Shown: positions 8,474 through 16,362 of the stretch, piece by piece
How the letters are laid out: every line of letters starts with the position of its first letter
Position numbering within the stretch: position 1 is the first letter of the stretch
Source of the DNA: Pedobacter steynii
GTDB lineage: Bacteria > Bacteroidota > Bacteroidia > Sphingobacteriales > Sphingobacteriaceae
Reading direction: 5' to 3'
Assembly (NCBI RefSeq): GCF_900103665.1
Contig: NZ_FNGY01000003.1
Coordinates: forward strand, 558,001-622,000
Length of the DNA stretch: 64,000 nt
Program-made: the position numbers and the translations under genes
Notes under the pieces: model-generated
What the model was told of the DNA's origin: nothing
Databases searched by the model: none
What the model saw: only the letters and a program-made list of their open reading frames with translations

Positions 8474-11395
8474 CTACATGAAACTACCATCCCCCCTACG
8501 CATAATTCCTCTGCCATTTTTGCCCTTTGCACCGGTCCATTTTTGCAATCTCATGCTCAAACGAACCATAAAATATCTGCTCAGCGCATTTGATTTGGTA
8601 TCTACTACTGCGTTACCGGAATAATCCTGAGTAATGAAGTTATTCTGATTCAGCACGTCAAAGGCCTGGAAAGTAATCTTCCCTCTGCGATCGAACAATT
8701 CTTTCTCTACATACATATTGATCACCAATGGATTGCTGGATACATTGGCACTAATTCCCCTCACGTAGTTTTTGCTCGCACTATAGCCAAACAGGTAGGT
8801 TTCCCACAGGTATACCCTTCCATCCAGGTTCAGAGCGAGTGTATTGGTATTCCTGTTCGCGTTTGCAAGCAACGTGTTTACCGATTTGGTATGGGTATAA
8901 GAAACGTTTGGATTGATTTCAAACCATTCTGTCGGATTGATCCTCGGACCGAAACGTTCAACCATGGTCAATACATTCGTATTATTTTTTAACCCGTTTG
9001 TCATGGAAATTCCATGGTTATAGCTTACCGAACCACTTAAAGCAAGGTTATATTTTCTATCGTTAAGTTGTTTATTCACTGAATAATTTGCATTTAAATT
9101 ATAAATGCCATTGGTATTCAGGTATCTCGTTTCGTTGATATTATTGGCTGGCTGATCCGGATCCGGAATCTGAACAACATTCCTGATCACCGCATTATCG
9201 GTCATAGTCGCATTCAGGTTAAGGGAGTAGTTCAGTTTAGCGTTCGCGATATAGTTGTTATAATTCGCATTGATGCTATGGGTAAAACTCGCCAAAAGGT
9301 CAGGGTTACCGATGATTGGGTTCAGCGGACTGGAAACGTCCCTTACCGGTTGAAGCTGATCAAAAGTAGGCTCTACCGCGTTTCCGGAATAGTTAACCTG
9401 TAATTTATGTTGCCTGGACCATAGGTACTCAAAGCGGGCAATCGGGATCAGGTTAAAACTATTTCTGTTCGTGGTTGTTCCCAGGCTTTGTTTGGTTCCC
9501 GAAAGTACTGCCGGCACTGCTGTTAAACCCAATGAGAACCTGACTTTAGACATCCGGTCCATTCCATAACGGTAATTCAGTGCAATACGGCCCTGAGTAA
9601 AAGAGTAGTCGTAAATATTACTTAAAGAATCAATAATTCCGGAATTGCCGTTCGCTTCAATATTTCTGGTCGTTGAGGTATTGTCATAGCCATTATAGTT
9701 CACCTGCGCATTAAATTCCAATTGCGTATTCAACGTTAAGGGCTCTACATAAGTCAGACTTCCCCGGTAATTGTCCTGAAGATTTTTACGGGAGATGATC
9801 CTGTTGATCCTTGATTTTGTAAAGTCGGTTTCCTCCACGTTCTCGTAATAAGTAAACCTGGAATCCTGAATCTGTTCGGCATCCTGATTATTGCTGTTGA
9901 GCTCTACCTGAGCAGAGATATTTCTTCTTGGTTTTTTAAACAAATGCTGGTAAAATAAAGTGGCACCAATCTGTGGCCTGGTATTTTTATTCAGGTTATT
10001 ACTGAATTCATCCCTATGGTTAAATCCATCCTGAAAAATCGTATCAATCCTCGAGTTCCGGGTAGAATTGTATCTGAATGTAGGAATGAACTTTAAGAAG
10101 TTATTGCTGTCCAGCTCGGCCTCCACCTCCAGCCTGATGTTATGGCCATTGGTCAGGTTATCAGCGATGCTGCGTTTCACTTCATTGGTCACATTGTCTA
10201 TGGGTTGTGTTTGCGTGGTAGGATCTATTGCAGCGAAACGTTTTGCCGTACTGCTATTGATAGCGTTTACATCTGTTGTGTTAAAACCATAGTTTAAGTT
10301 CACCTCCACTTTCTTGCTCACCTTATCCCGGTAACTAAAAGAGCCATTTCCGTTTTGGGTAGTTCCCCCGCTTCCACCTGCTGCGCCACTGTTGGTATTT
10401 CCACCGCCATTTCCACCTCTTCCGCCGCCGCCGCCGGAATTGCCACCATTATCGCCCGTTGGCGCTACTCCGTTAACCGTATTGTTAAACCTTCCGTTTA
10501 CACCGATGGTCTGGTTTCCATTTACCCTTGTGGCAAAAAGTCCGGATTCAAATCTCTTATTGCTCCCTGCTCCAACGTTTACATTGGCCATATTTCCGAC
10601 AGATTTATCCGTCCGGGTGGTAATGTTTAAAATCTTTTCCGGATCTCCGTCTTTCACTCCGGTCCTTGCTGCCTGATCTCCATAATCATCTACCACCTGA
10701 ATCTTTTCAACGATCTCAGCCGGCAGGTTTTTAATGGCATTTGTCAAATCCCCGCCCAGGTATAACTTTCCGTTCAATTTGGCTTTTGTTAGCGCTTGCC
10801 CCTGATGGGTAACGGTACCGTCGGTTCCAACCTCCATTCCTTCCATCTTCTTCAGCAACTCATCGACTGTAGCATTTTTTCTGACGATGTAATCGCTTGC
10901 TTTGTATTCTACCGTATCCGTTTTATAGGTAATCGATGGTGTTCCGTTGATCACCACTTCATTCAATTGGTTCTTTTCTTCATTCAGGGTGATGGGATCC
11001 ATGACAATTCTTGGAACGGCATCGTTTTGTTTATAACGTACCGGCTTTGAGGCTTTATACCCTATACTCTGAACTAAAAGGGTATAAGTGGCTGATTTAA
11101 CATTTTTAAAAACAAAGATCCCGTCTGCATTTGTACTCGTTTTCAGGGTGTCTTTATCTGAGGTCAGACTTACCGTCGCGCCAATTACACCCAGGTCTGT
11201 TGAATCTTTTACAATCCCACTGATTTCACGTGTTGGAAGCGGTGGTGGTGGATTTTTAGACTGGTCCTGCGCAAAAAGAAAAGCAGAACTAAAAATAAGG
11301 CTCAATAAGAGGGTCAATTTCTTCAAAGCTCCAGAGTGTCGGGCGCGATGGACTTGCTGCAGCCAGAAGGCTTTGAGCTTGTAAGAATGGTTCAT
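8474..11395 (-). CDS. TonB-receptor-like outer membrane beta-barrel protein with glycine-rich loop
   Basis: A 973-residue protein of the Bacteroidota 'outer membrane beta-barrel' group. The N-terminus has a long cytoplasmic lead before the hydrophobic signal (~25-42, ending LFAQ). A carboxypeptidase-regulatory-like domain (~55-125) and a plug-like region (~145-260, with VDELLKKMEGMEVGTDG and LPAEIVEKIQVVDDYGDQA) precede the barrel. Residues ~314-351 are a glycine/asparagine low-complexity loop. The family is close to TonB-dependent receptors but its ligands are mostly unknown. It follows the glycine-rich CBM9-like gene by 35 bp on the same strand, so the two are probably co-transcribed. Confidence 0.85.
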   Translation of the reverse strand: MNHSYKLKAFWLQQVHRARHSGALKKLTLLLSLIFSSAFLFAQDQSKNPPPPLPTREISGIVKDSTDLGVIGATVSLTSDKDTLKTSTNADGIFVFKNVKSATYTLLVQSIGYKASKPVRYKQNDAVPRIVMDPITLNEEKNQLNEVVINGTPSITYKTDTVEYKASDYIVRKNATVDELLKKMEGMEVGTDGTVTHQGQALTKAKLNGKLYLGGDLTNAIKNLPAEIVEKIQVVDDYGDQAARTGVKDGDPEKILNITTRTDKSVGNMANVNVGAGSNKRFESGLFATRVNGNQTIGVNGRFNNTVNGVAPTGDNGGNSGGGGGRGGNGGGNTNSGAAGGSGGTTQNGNGSFSYRDKVSKKVEVNLNYGFNTTDVNAINSSTAKRFAAIDPTTQTQPIDNVTNEVKRSIADNLTNGHNIRLEVEAELDSNNFLKFIPTFRYNSTRNSRIDTIFQDGFNHRDEFSNNLNKNTRPQIGATLFYQHLFKKPRRNISAQVELNSNNQDAEQIQDSRFTYYENVEETDFTKSRINRIISRKNLQDNYRGSLTYVEPLTLNTQLEFNAQVNYNGYDNTSTTRNIEANGNSGIIDSLSNIYDYSFTQGRIALNYRYGMDRMSKVRFSLGLTAVPAVLSGTKQSLGTTTNRNSFNLIPIARFEYLWSRQHKLQVNYSGNAVEPTFDQLQPVRDVSSPLNPIIGNPDLLASFTHSINANYNNYIANAKLNYSLNLNATMTDNAVIRNVVQIPDPDQPANNINETRYLNTNGIYNLNANYSVNKQLNDRKYNLALSGSVSYNHGISMTNGLKNNTNVLTMVERFGPRINPTEWFEINPNVSYTHTKSVNTLLANANRNTNTLALNLDGRVYLWETYLFGYSASKNYVRGISANVSSNPLVINMYVEKELFDRRGKITFQAFDVLNQNNFITQDYSGNAVVDTKSNALSRYFMVRLSMRLQKWTGAKGKNGRGIMRRGDGSFM
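10343..10456 (-). repeat. Glycine-rich low-complexity coding stretch
   Basis: Encodes residues ~314-351 of the barrel protein, dominated by Gly with Asn, Ser and Thr (runs such as GGGGGRGGNGGG). It lies early in the barrel, where a long surface loop would be expected. The antisense frames give proline-rich shadow ORFs. Confidence 0.7.
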
Positions 11396-11430
11396 CTGTG
11401 TGTATATGGTTTGGTTTGTGTGTGTCTGTC

Positions 11431-12312
11431 TTATTTTCGGGCTAAGGTATATTTACCCCAAAAATCTGTAGGGCTGATCAGTGCCTGAAAATCTATTCCG
11501 GAATTCCCTCCGCCTCTTGGTCCGAATCCGCCACCGCCAAATCCACCTCTTCCGCCGCCACCAACGACGAAACTACCACCACCGCCACCATCAAATCCTT
11601 GTATTTGTAATCCGTTTAATTTGATGTTATAAGCGAACTCCGTATTGCTGTCTTTTGAAAGACCAAAAGCGGCCAATGGAATCGCTATTTCATAGAAAAA
11701 AGCATTGTCGGCACCCACTGATGCCACCGCTTTAATTCCATGTTCATTATATATAGATATCAAGGTATCTGTGGTATTCTTAAATCCGCTGATTTTAATT
11801 TCCTTAACCTGAGCAAGTTGTGTTCTCTGCATGGCAGCCATCATCGAGTCCCGCTGTTGCTTACTTTGCTGCTGTCCACCACTACTGCCAGACATCACCG
11901 TTCCCATCATCATTCTTCGGCCTCCACCCTGTCCGCCTCCGCGGTTCATATTGCCACGGTTTATCAACGGATAAGTCAGAGTAATACTTTCTTTTTCTTT
12001 CTTTTTACCATCAGGATTTACAGAGAATGTAATCCCCCCAGCCATGATCTTAGTGTTATTTGCCCCCTCCGTTGATTTAATCGCGACATAAAGATTATTG
12101 TCATCATTAGCGATGGTATAATAAATATTTGTCCGCTTATTCAAAGCCTGAAAACTGTCATTCCATTCTTTATTTTTACCATCCACCCTGATTCCGGCAG
12201 GCGCAATTAACGCGGTTGCCTGTACGTCTGGTAATTTCTGTGCATATCCTGATAAACTGAAACCGGCTAGTAAAATGGTGTGGAAGGTGAATCTGAAGAG
12301 TTTAGCTTTCAT
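11431..12312 (-). CDS. Secreted CBM9-like / DOMON-type protein with glycine-rich tail
   Basis: A 293-residue protein with a signal peptide (1-24, ending GYAQ). Residues ~38-115 and ~190-240 show the pattern of a carbohydrate-binding family 9-like fold: RVDGKNKEWND, YYTIANDDNNLYVAIKS, GGITFSVNPDG, then FFYEIAIPLAAFG. Residues ~119-150 are rich in Gly, Met and Gln, and ~241-271 are almost all glycine with a few Phe and Arg. No catalytic site is visible. It is the first gene of a pair with the glycine-rich barrel protein. A role as periplasmic or surface partner of that barrel is inference. Confidence 0.65.
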   Translation of the reverse strand: MKAKLFRFTFHTILLAGFSLSGYAQKLPDVQATALIAPAGIRVDGKNKEWNDSFQALNKRTNIYYTIANDDNNLYVAIKSTEGANNTKIMAGGITFSVNPDGKKKEKESITLTYPLINRGNMNRGGGQGGGRRMMMGTVMSGSSGGQQQSKQQRDSMMAAMQRTQLAQVKEIKISGFKNTTDTLISIYNEHGIKAVASVGADNAFFYEIAIPLAAFGLSKDSNTEFAYNIKLNGLQIQGFDGGGGGSFVVGGGGRGGFGGGGFGPRGGGNSGIDFQALISPTDFWGKYTLARK

Positions 12313-12864
12313 AACGGGTCAAATTAATGGCAGTATTTTGTATGGTTGATGTGGTTAAGACTTTGTAAAATGATTTAGGTTTAATCGCTATAATTAATTT
12401 TTTTCCGCTTCAATTAGTTTGTTACAATGACCTATAGATTTCGGTAGCAGGTATGCCACATCCGGAAAACAGGTATATTGATATTTTTTAAACGAAAACC
12501 TATTGTTTAGCGTTTTTATTGTATACCTTGAAAAAAAGAGCAAAAATGATGATATACGGAGTAAAAGTTGGATTTTCAGAAATAATGATCATGATGATGG
12601 GTCTAATCATACTTTTTCTGGTGGTCAGGGCCTTCATTTTTCAACCCAGAAGTTAAGTCGGTCTCTGATTTTTTTTCAGCGCAGACCTGATTCCTGTAGT
12701 TTTCCACACAGGAAGTCTCTTCTCATCGGGAATAAAACCTTTTAAAGAATAGTGATAGAATAACTGTCCTATACTGCAATAAGTTTACATATTGTATGAT
12801 GCTGATCTTTTACCGTTCTGAAACCATTTGCAGATTAAGGCCGTTATTTTAGGGATAAAAACAC
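12313..12864. other. 552-bp AT-rich intergenic region
   Basis: Lies between the 3' end of cydB and the start of the CBM9-like gene, both on the minus strand. It must hold the promoter of the CBM9-like gene and the end of the cyd transcript. No clear cydX-like reading frame follows cydB. The only coding candidate I see is a 36-codon plus-strand frame at 12546-12656, listed separately. A longer plus-strand frame at 12503-12745 has no protein-like composition. Confidence 0.6.
12546..12656 (+). CDS. Possible 36-residue single-pass membrane peptide
   Basis: ATG at 12546 and TAA at 12654-12656. The product begins MMIYGVKVGF, has a hydrophobic core of ~18 residues (IMMMGLIILFLVVRAF) and ends FQPRS. 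One membrane segment with a short basic tail is typical of small membrane proteins. It stands alone in a 552-bp gap with no operon partner, and there is only an A-rich stretch before the start. It could equally be chance in AT-rich DNA. Confidence 0.3.
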   Translation: MMIYGVKVGFSEIMIMMMGLIILFLVVRAFIFQPRS

Positions 12865-13884
12865 CTAATGATCTGAAGGCACTTCTTTCCGTTTTGTAAA
12901 AACGTAAATCAGGTAAAATAAAGCGGGCAAAATGAAAATACTTCCAATCAACAACGCATAGGCCAAAGAATCTATGGTTTTCGCTTGTCCCTGATGGATC
13001 AACAAAGAAAGATTTGTGCCGTTCTTCAGCATCACGATATCCGGAAAATGGCTGTAAGTTGCCGCAAACAAAATCATGGAGACCTGAAAACCGGCCAGCA
13101 ACCTCAACATAATCGGCTTGTTGCGTTCTAAAATAAAGAACATCAGCACCAATGAAATACTGGCAGCAATAATTGCAATCAGCCCCGGAGTATCTCCAAA
13201 GATCCAGTTAAATAAAGGAATTTGTTCCAGATAAGCGGCAAGAAAGACCAGTGCTCCACAGCCCATTACAATAAAAATCGTTCTCCTTGCTTTTCCGGTA
13301 AAGTATTTTCGGTCGCTTTCATTGTCGGTTTGCCCAATGATAAAGATAGTGGCTAAAAATCCGCAAATGCTGACTGTAAAAATTCCGACCGCTATAGAAA
13401 ACCAGTTGAGCCAGCTAAAAACATAGGCCGATAAAAAGTCATTTGCCAAAAGGTCTATCCTGCCGGAAACGGCACTTGCCGCGATGATCCCAAGAAAAAA
13501 AGGCGTAATCAGGCTGGAATATACAAATATCGGCGTGTATAACTTTTGCATGTCGTCTTCTACGGCATCGTAATTTCTGAAAACAAAAGCGGTTCCGCGG
13601 GCAATAATGCCGAGCAACATACAAACCAGCGGAATGTGCAGGTAAACAGAAACCGTGGTATATATTTTAGGAAAACCTACAAAAAGAATAACAATAGCAA
13701 TGATCAGCCACATGTGATTGGCTTCCCAGATCGGGCCTATGGCCTCATACATGGTTTTCCGGGTCCGGTCTTTATTTCCTTTGGAGGTAAAAAGCTCAAT
13801 AATTCCTGCGCCAAAGTCGGCGCCCCCTAAAAGGATGTACAGTAAAATCGCGGTCCAGAGAAAAATAATAACAACGTATATCAT
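12865..13884 (-). CDS. cydB: Cytochrome bd ubiquinol oxidase subunit II
   Basis: A 339-residue membrane protein, close to the family norm of about 335-380. The start MIYVVIIFLWTAILLYILLG and the following ADFGAGI are the CydB N-terminal signature. Also visible are IGPIWEANHMWLI and a run of nine or so hydrophobic segments. CydB pairs with CydA to form a terminal quinol oxidase that reduces oxygen to water with high affinity in the inner membrane. It starts 4 bp after the cydA stop, so both are on one transcript. Confidence 0.96.
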   Translation of the reverse strand: MIYVVIIFLWTAILLYILLGGADFGAGIIELFTSKGNKDRTRKTMYEAIGPIWEANHMWLIIAIVILFVGFPKIYTTVSVYLHIPLVCMLLGIIARGTAFVFRNYDAVEDDMQKLYTPIFVYSSLITPFFLGIIAASAVSGRIDLLANDFLSAYVFSWLNWFSIAVGIFTVSICGFLATIFIIGQTDNESDRKYFTGKARRTIFIVMGCGALVFLAAYLEQIPLFNWIFGDTPGLIAIIAASISLVLMFFILERNKPIMLRLLAGFQVSMILFAATYSHFPDIVMLKNGTNLSLLIHQGQAKTIDSLAYALLIGSIFILPALFYLIYVFTKRKEVPSDH

Positions 13885-13888
13885 AGAA

Positions 13889-15217
13889 TTAGTTTTTAGG
13901 GACTTCAGTGGAAGAATCGTATAACTTACCCACCATAGTAATCTGGCGGTACAATAACAAACTCACAATTACCGCAAGCGAAATGTATACTGCTGTAAAA
14001 AGGTAAAAAGAATAGGCAATTCCCGGCATTGGGGTTACGGCATCTGCAGTCCTCATGATCCCATGAATGATCCAGGGTTGCCGCCCAACTTCAGTCACGG
14101 TCCAGCCAGCTTCTAAGGCAATAAAGCCCATCGGAGTAGCCATCACAAATAATTTCAGCAGCCAGTTGCTGCTCAGCCATTTCTTCTTCTTCCAAAGGGC
14201 GATGAAATACACGATTGCAAGTCCTACCATGGCCATCCCCAGTCCAACCATGATCTGGAAGGCATAATGGGTTACGGCTATCGGTGGCTGATCTTCCCTG
14301 GGTACGCTGTCCAGTCCCTTTACCTCGCCATTAAAATCACCCGTGGCCATAAAGCTGAGTAATCCGGGAATTTTGACCGCATAATCCACTTTTTTTCCGG
14401 CAGTATCCGGAATTCCTCCAATAATCAGGGGGGCATTTCTTTCGGTATGAAAATGGGCTTCCATGGCGGCAAGTTTCGCTGGCTGACGCTTTGCTACATC
14501 TTTAGCGGAGATATCGCCACTGATTGGCTGTAAACAAGCTGCAATCGTTCCGAATACCGCGGCAATCTTAAAGGCTTTACTATGAAAGGCTACATTTCTA
14601 CCCCGAAGGATCATTAAGGCATGAACTCCGGCAACTGCAAAACCTGTGGACACAAAAGCCGCCACCGTCATGTGTAATGCCTGAGAGAACCAGGCGTCAT
14701 TAAACATGGCCTTGATCGGATCGACATTAAGGTATTGTCCGTCTATGTAATCGAAACCCGCCGGACTGTTCATCCAGGCATTTGCAGCGACTACCAAAAT
14801 CCCTGATAACAAACCGCTGATGCCAACCACCACACCTGTTGCCCAATGAAACCAGGGATTGATCCTGTTCCAGCCATACAGGTAGAAGCCAAGCGCAATC
14901 GCTTCAATAAAAAATGCCGTTCCCTCTAAAGAGAAAGGCATTCCGAATATGGGTCCTGCATGTTCCATAAACCTGGGCCAGAGCAGGCCCAGCTCAAAAG
15001 ACAATACGGTTCCTGAAACCGCTCCGGTAGCAAAGAAAATTGCCACTCCCTTACTCCAGGCCTTCGTGACATCCCGGTAAACTACATTTTTGGTTTTAAG
15101 CCAGTAAAAGTGTGCTAAAGACATGAAAAATGGCATCACCATTCCTATACAAGCAAAAACAATGTGAAAGCCAAGGGAAAAGGCCATCTGAAGGCGGGCA
15201 GCTAAAAAATCGTCCAT
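13889..15217 (-). CDS. cydA: Cytochrome bd ubiquinol oxidase subunit I
   Basis: A 442-residue quinol oxidase subunit carrying the quinol site and haem ligands. The N-terminal LGFHIVFACIGM holds the conserved haem histidine (His18). The hallmark GRQPW is present in TEVGRQPWIIHGIMRT (~370). It is about 80 residues shorter than the E. coli protein, mainly in the periplasmic Q-loop (~230-300), so it belongs to the short-loop type common in this phylum. cydB follows 4 bp later. A good Bacteroidota promoter lies 45-75 bp upstream. Confidence 0.96.
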   Translation of the reverse strand: MDDFLAARLQMAFSLGFHIVFACIGMVMPFFMSLAHFYWLKTKNVVYRDVTKAWSKGVAIFFATGAVSGTVLSFELGLLWPRFMEHAGPIFGMPFSLEGTAFFIEAIALGFYLYGWNRINPWFHWATGVVVGISGLLSGILVVAANAWMNSPAGFDYIDGQYLNVDPIKAMFNDAWFSQALHMTVAAFVSTGFAVAGVHALMILRGRNVAFHSKAFKIAAVFGTIAACLQPISGDISAKDVAKRQPAKLAAMEAHFHTERNAPLIIGGIPDTAGKKVDYAVKIPGLLSFMATGDFNGEVKGLDSVPREDQPPIAVTHYAFQIMVGLGMAMVGLAIVYFIALWKKKKWLSSNWLLKLFVMATPMGFIALEAGWTVTEVGRQPWIIHGIMRTADAVTPMPGIAYSFYLFTAVYISLAVIVSLLLYRQITMVGKLYDSSTEVPKN

Positions 15218-15261
15218 ATTAAGATTTTAATAAACGGTAATGGCTAAAAGAATACTGCCGG

Positions 15262-15292
15262 CAAAGTTAATGCATAATGACTGCAGAACATA
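15262..15292 (-). promoter_or_regulatory. Bacteroidota-type promoter for cydAB
   Basis: On the minus strand: TATG (a 3/4 match to TTTG), then 19 bp, then TAACTTTG (a full match to TAnnTTTG). The -7 element lies 45 bp before the cydA ATG. Confidence 0.6.
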
Positions 15293-15333
15293 TTATTTCG
15301 GGATTAATTAAACATAATGAAGTAAAAAAGATC

Positions 15334-15386
15334 TACGAGTAATTAGTATTATTACGATAGTTTCGTATGTTTACAATATTATCGTA
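15334..15386. promoter_or_regulatory. Array of three BlaI-type operators before the GLPGLI operon
   Basis: Two clear palindromes, TACGATAGTTTCGTA (15353-15367) and TACAATATTATCGTA (15372-15386), each differ at one position from the perfect palindrome in front of blaI at 20828. A weaker copy, TACGAGTAATTAGTA, lies at 15334-15348. The three centres (15341, 15360, 15379) are exactly 19 bp apart. A -7-like TATGTTTA at 15366-15373 lies between the two good sites, with TTAG 19 bp upstream, so bound BlaI would block this promoter. Confidence 0.65.
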
Positions 15387-15420
15387 GATAAACCTGATTA
15401 TTGAACCAAAAACGAACCAC

Positions 15421-16362
15421 ATGAAAAAACAAATTCTGTTAACAGCGGGCCTTACCTTGTTACTTTTCGGCTCCCTTAAAGCCCAGAAAGCAGACAGCAT
15501 CCGCGCAAAAGCAATTTACGGTTTTACCCATATCAAAGACACCACACAGCGTGATAAGGCCTCGAGCGAACAAATGGTGCTTCTTCTCGGTACAAAAACC
15601 AGTGCATACCTGAGCATGGATAAAATCCTGTTCGACATTCAACGTAAAAAAGACATTGAAGAACAGATCAGGAATTCTGTTCCCGGAAAGATGAGCATCA
15701 ACATCAAAAGCAACCCGAAGAGTATCACCAATGATGAGTTCTATCAATATCCTGCAGAAAAGAAAATCATCATCAAAAAAAGACTGGTCAACAATTACCT
15801 CGTCGAGGAAGCCCTTCCCGAAATCAATTGGAACATTAGCTCAGATACCAGTACAATTTCCGGTTTGAAATGTCAGAAAGCAACAGCTCATTTTAAAGGC
15901 AGAGATTATACGGCCTGGTTTTGTCCTGATCTTCCTTTCCAAAGCGGGCCATGGAAACTCAATGGCTTACCCGGATTGATTGTGGAAGCACAGGATGCAA
16001 AAAAAGAAGTGGTTTTCAAGTTTCAGGGATTTGAGAAGGTTCACAATACTGCCGCAATAAAAGAAGACGAACCCGAGTCGTCCATTGGAGGAGTCAGTAT
16101 TGGTGGAAAGGTGAAAATCTCCGGATTAAGCAGTGCCGACCTGTTAAACTCTCCAACCTTTTACTTGCCTAAAGGAAGTATAAAAACCACACAAAAAGAA
16201 TTTGATAAGCTTAACGAGGCCATGAAAAAGGACCCGGATGGTTTCATTAATTCTCAGATGGCAGGCGAAGGACGCATAACAACGGGACAAAAAACAATGA
16301 CCAGAAGTAAATTCATCACTGAGACGGTTAATAACCCTATAGAATTACCTGACGTAAAATGA
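15421..16362 (+). CDS. GLPGLI family secreted protein
   Basis: A 313-residue protein with a signal peptide (1-21, ending LKAQ). The family name motif is present in GPWKLNGLPGLIVEAQDA (~183-200), preceded by the usual FKGRDYTAWFCPDLPF. GLPGLI proteins are found almost only in Bacteroidota and have no proven function; they often sit beside TonB-receptor-like genes. Here the stop overlaps the next start as ATGA (16359-16362), which shows translational coupling to the barrel gene. BlaI-type operators cover the promoter. Confidence 0.9.
   Translation: MKKQILLTAGLTLLLFGSLKAQKADSIRAKAIYGFTHIKDTTQRDKASSEQMVLLLGTKTSAYLSMDKILFDIQRKKDIEEQIRNSVPGKMSINIKSNPKSITNDEFYQYPAEKKIIIKKRLVNNYLVEEALPEINWNISSDTSTISGLKCQKATAHFKGRDYTAWFCPDLPFQSGPWKLNGLPGLIVEAQDAKKEVVFKFQGFEKVHNTAAIKEDEPESSIGGVSIGGKVKISGLSSADLLNSPTFYLPKGSIKTTQKEFDKLNEAMKKDPDGFINSQMAGEGRITTGQKTMTRSKFITETVNNPIELPDVK

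Noticed and set aside
10355..10676. Overlapping plus-strand frames with a proline-rich product
   Set aside because: The proline runs are simply the antisense reading of the glycine-rich loop of the barrel gene.
12503..12745. 80-codon plus-strand frame in the cydB-CBM9 gap
   Set aside because: Low-quality composition without hydrophobic or helical pattern; the other frame (12546-12656) is a better, though weak, candidate.
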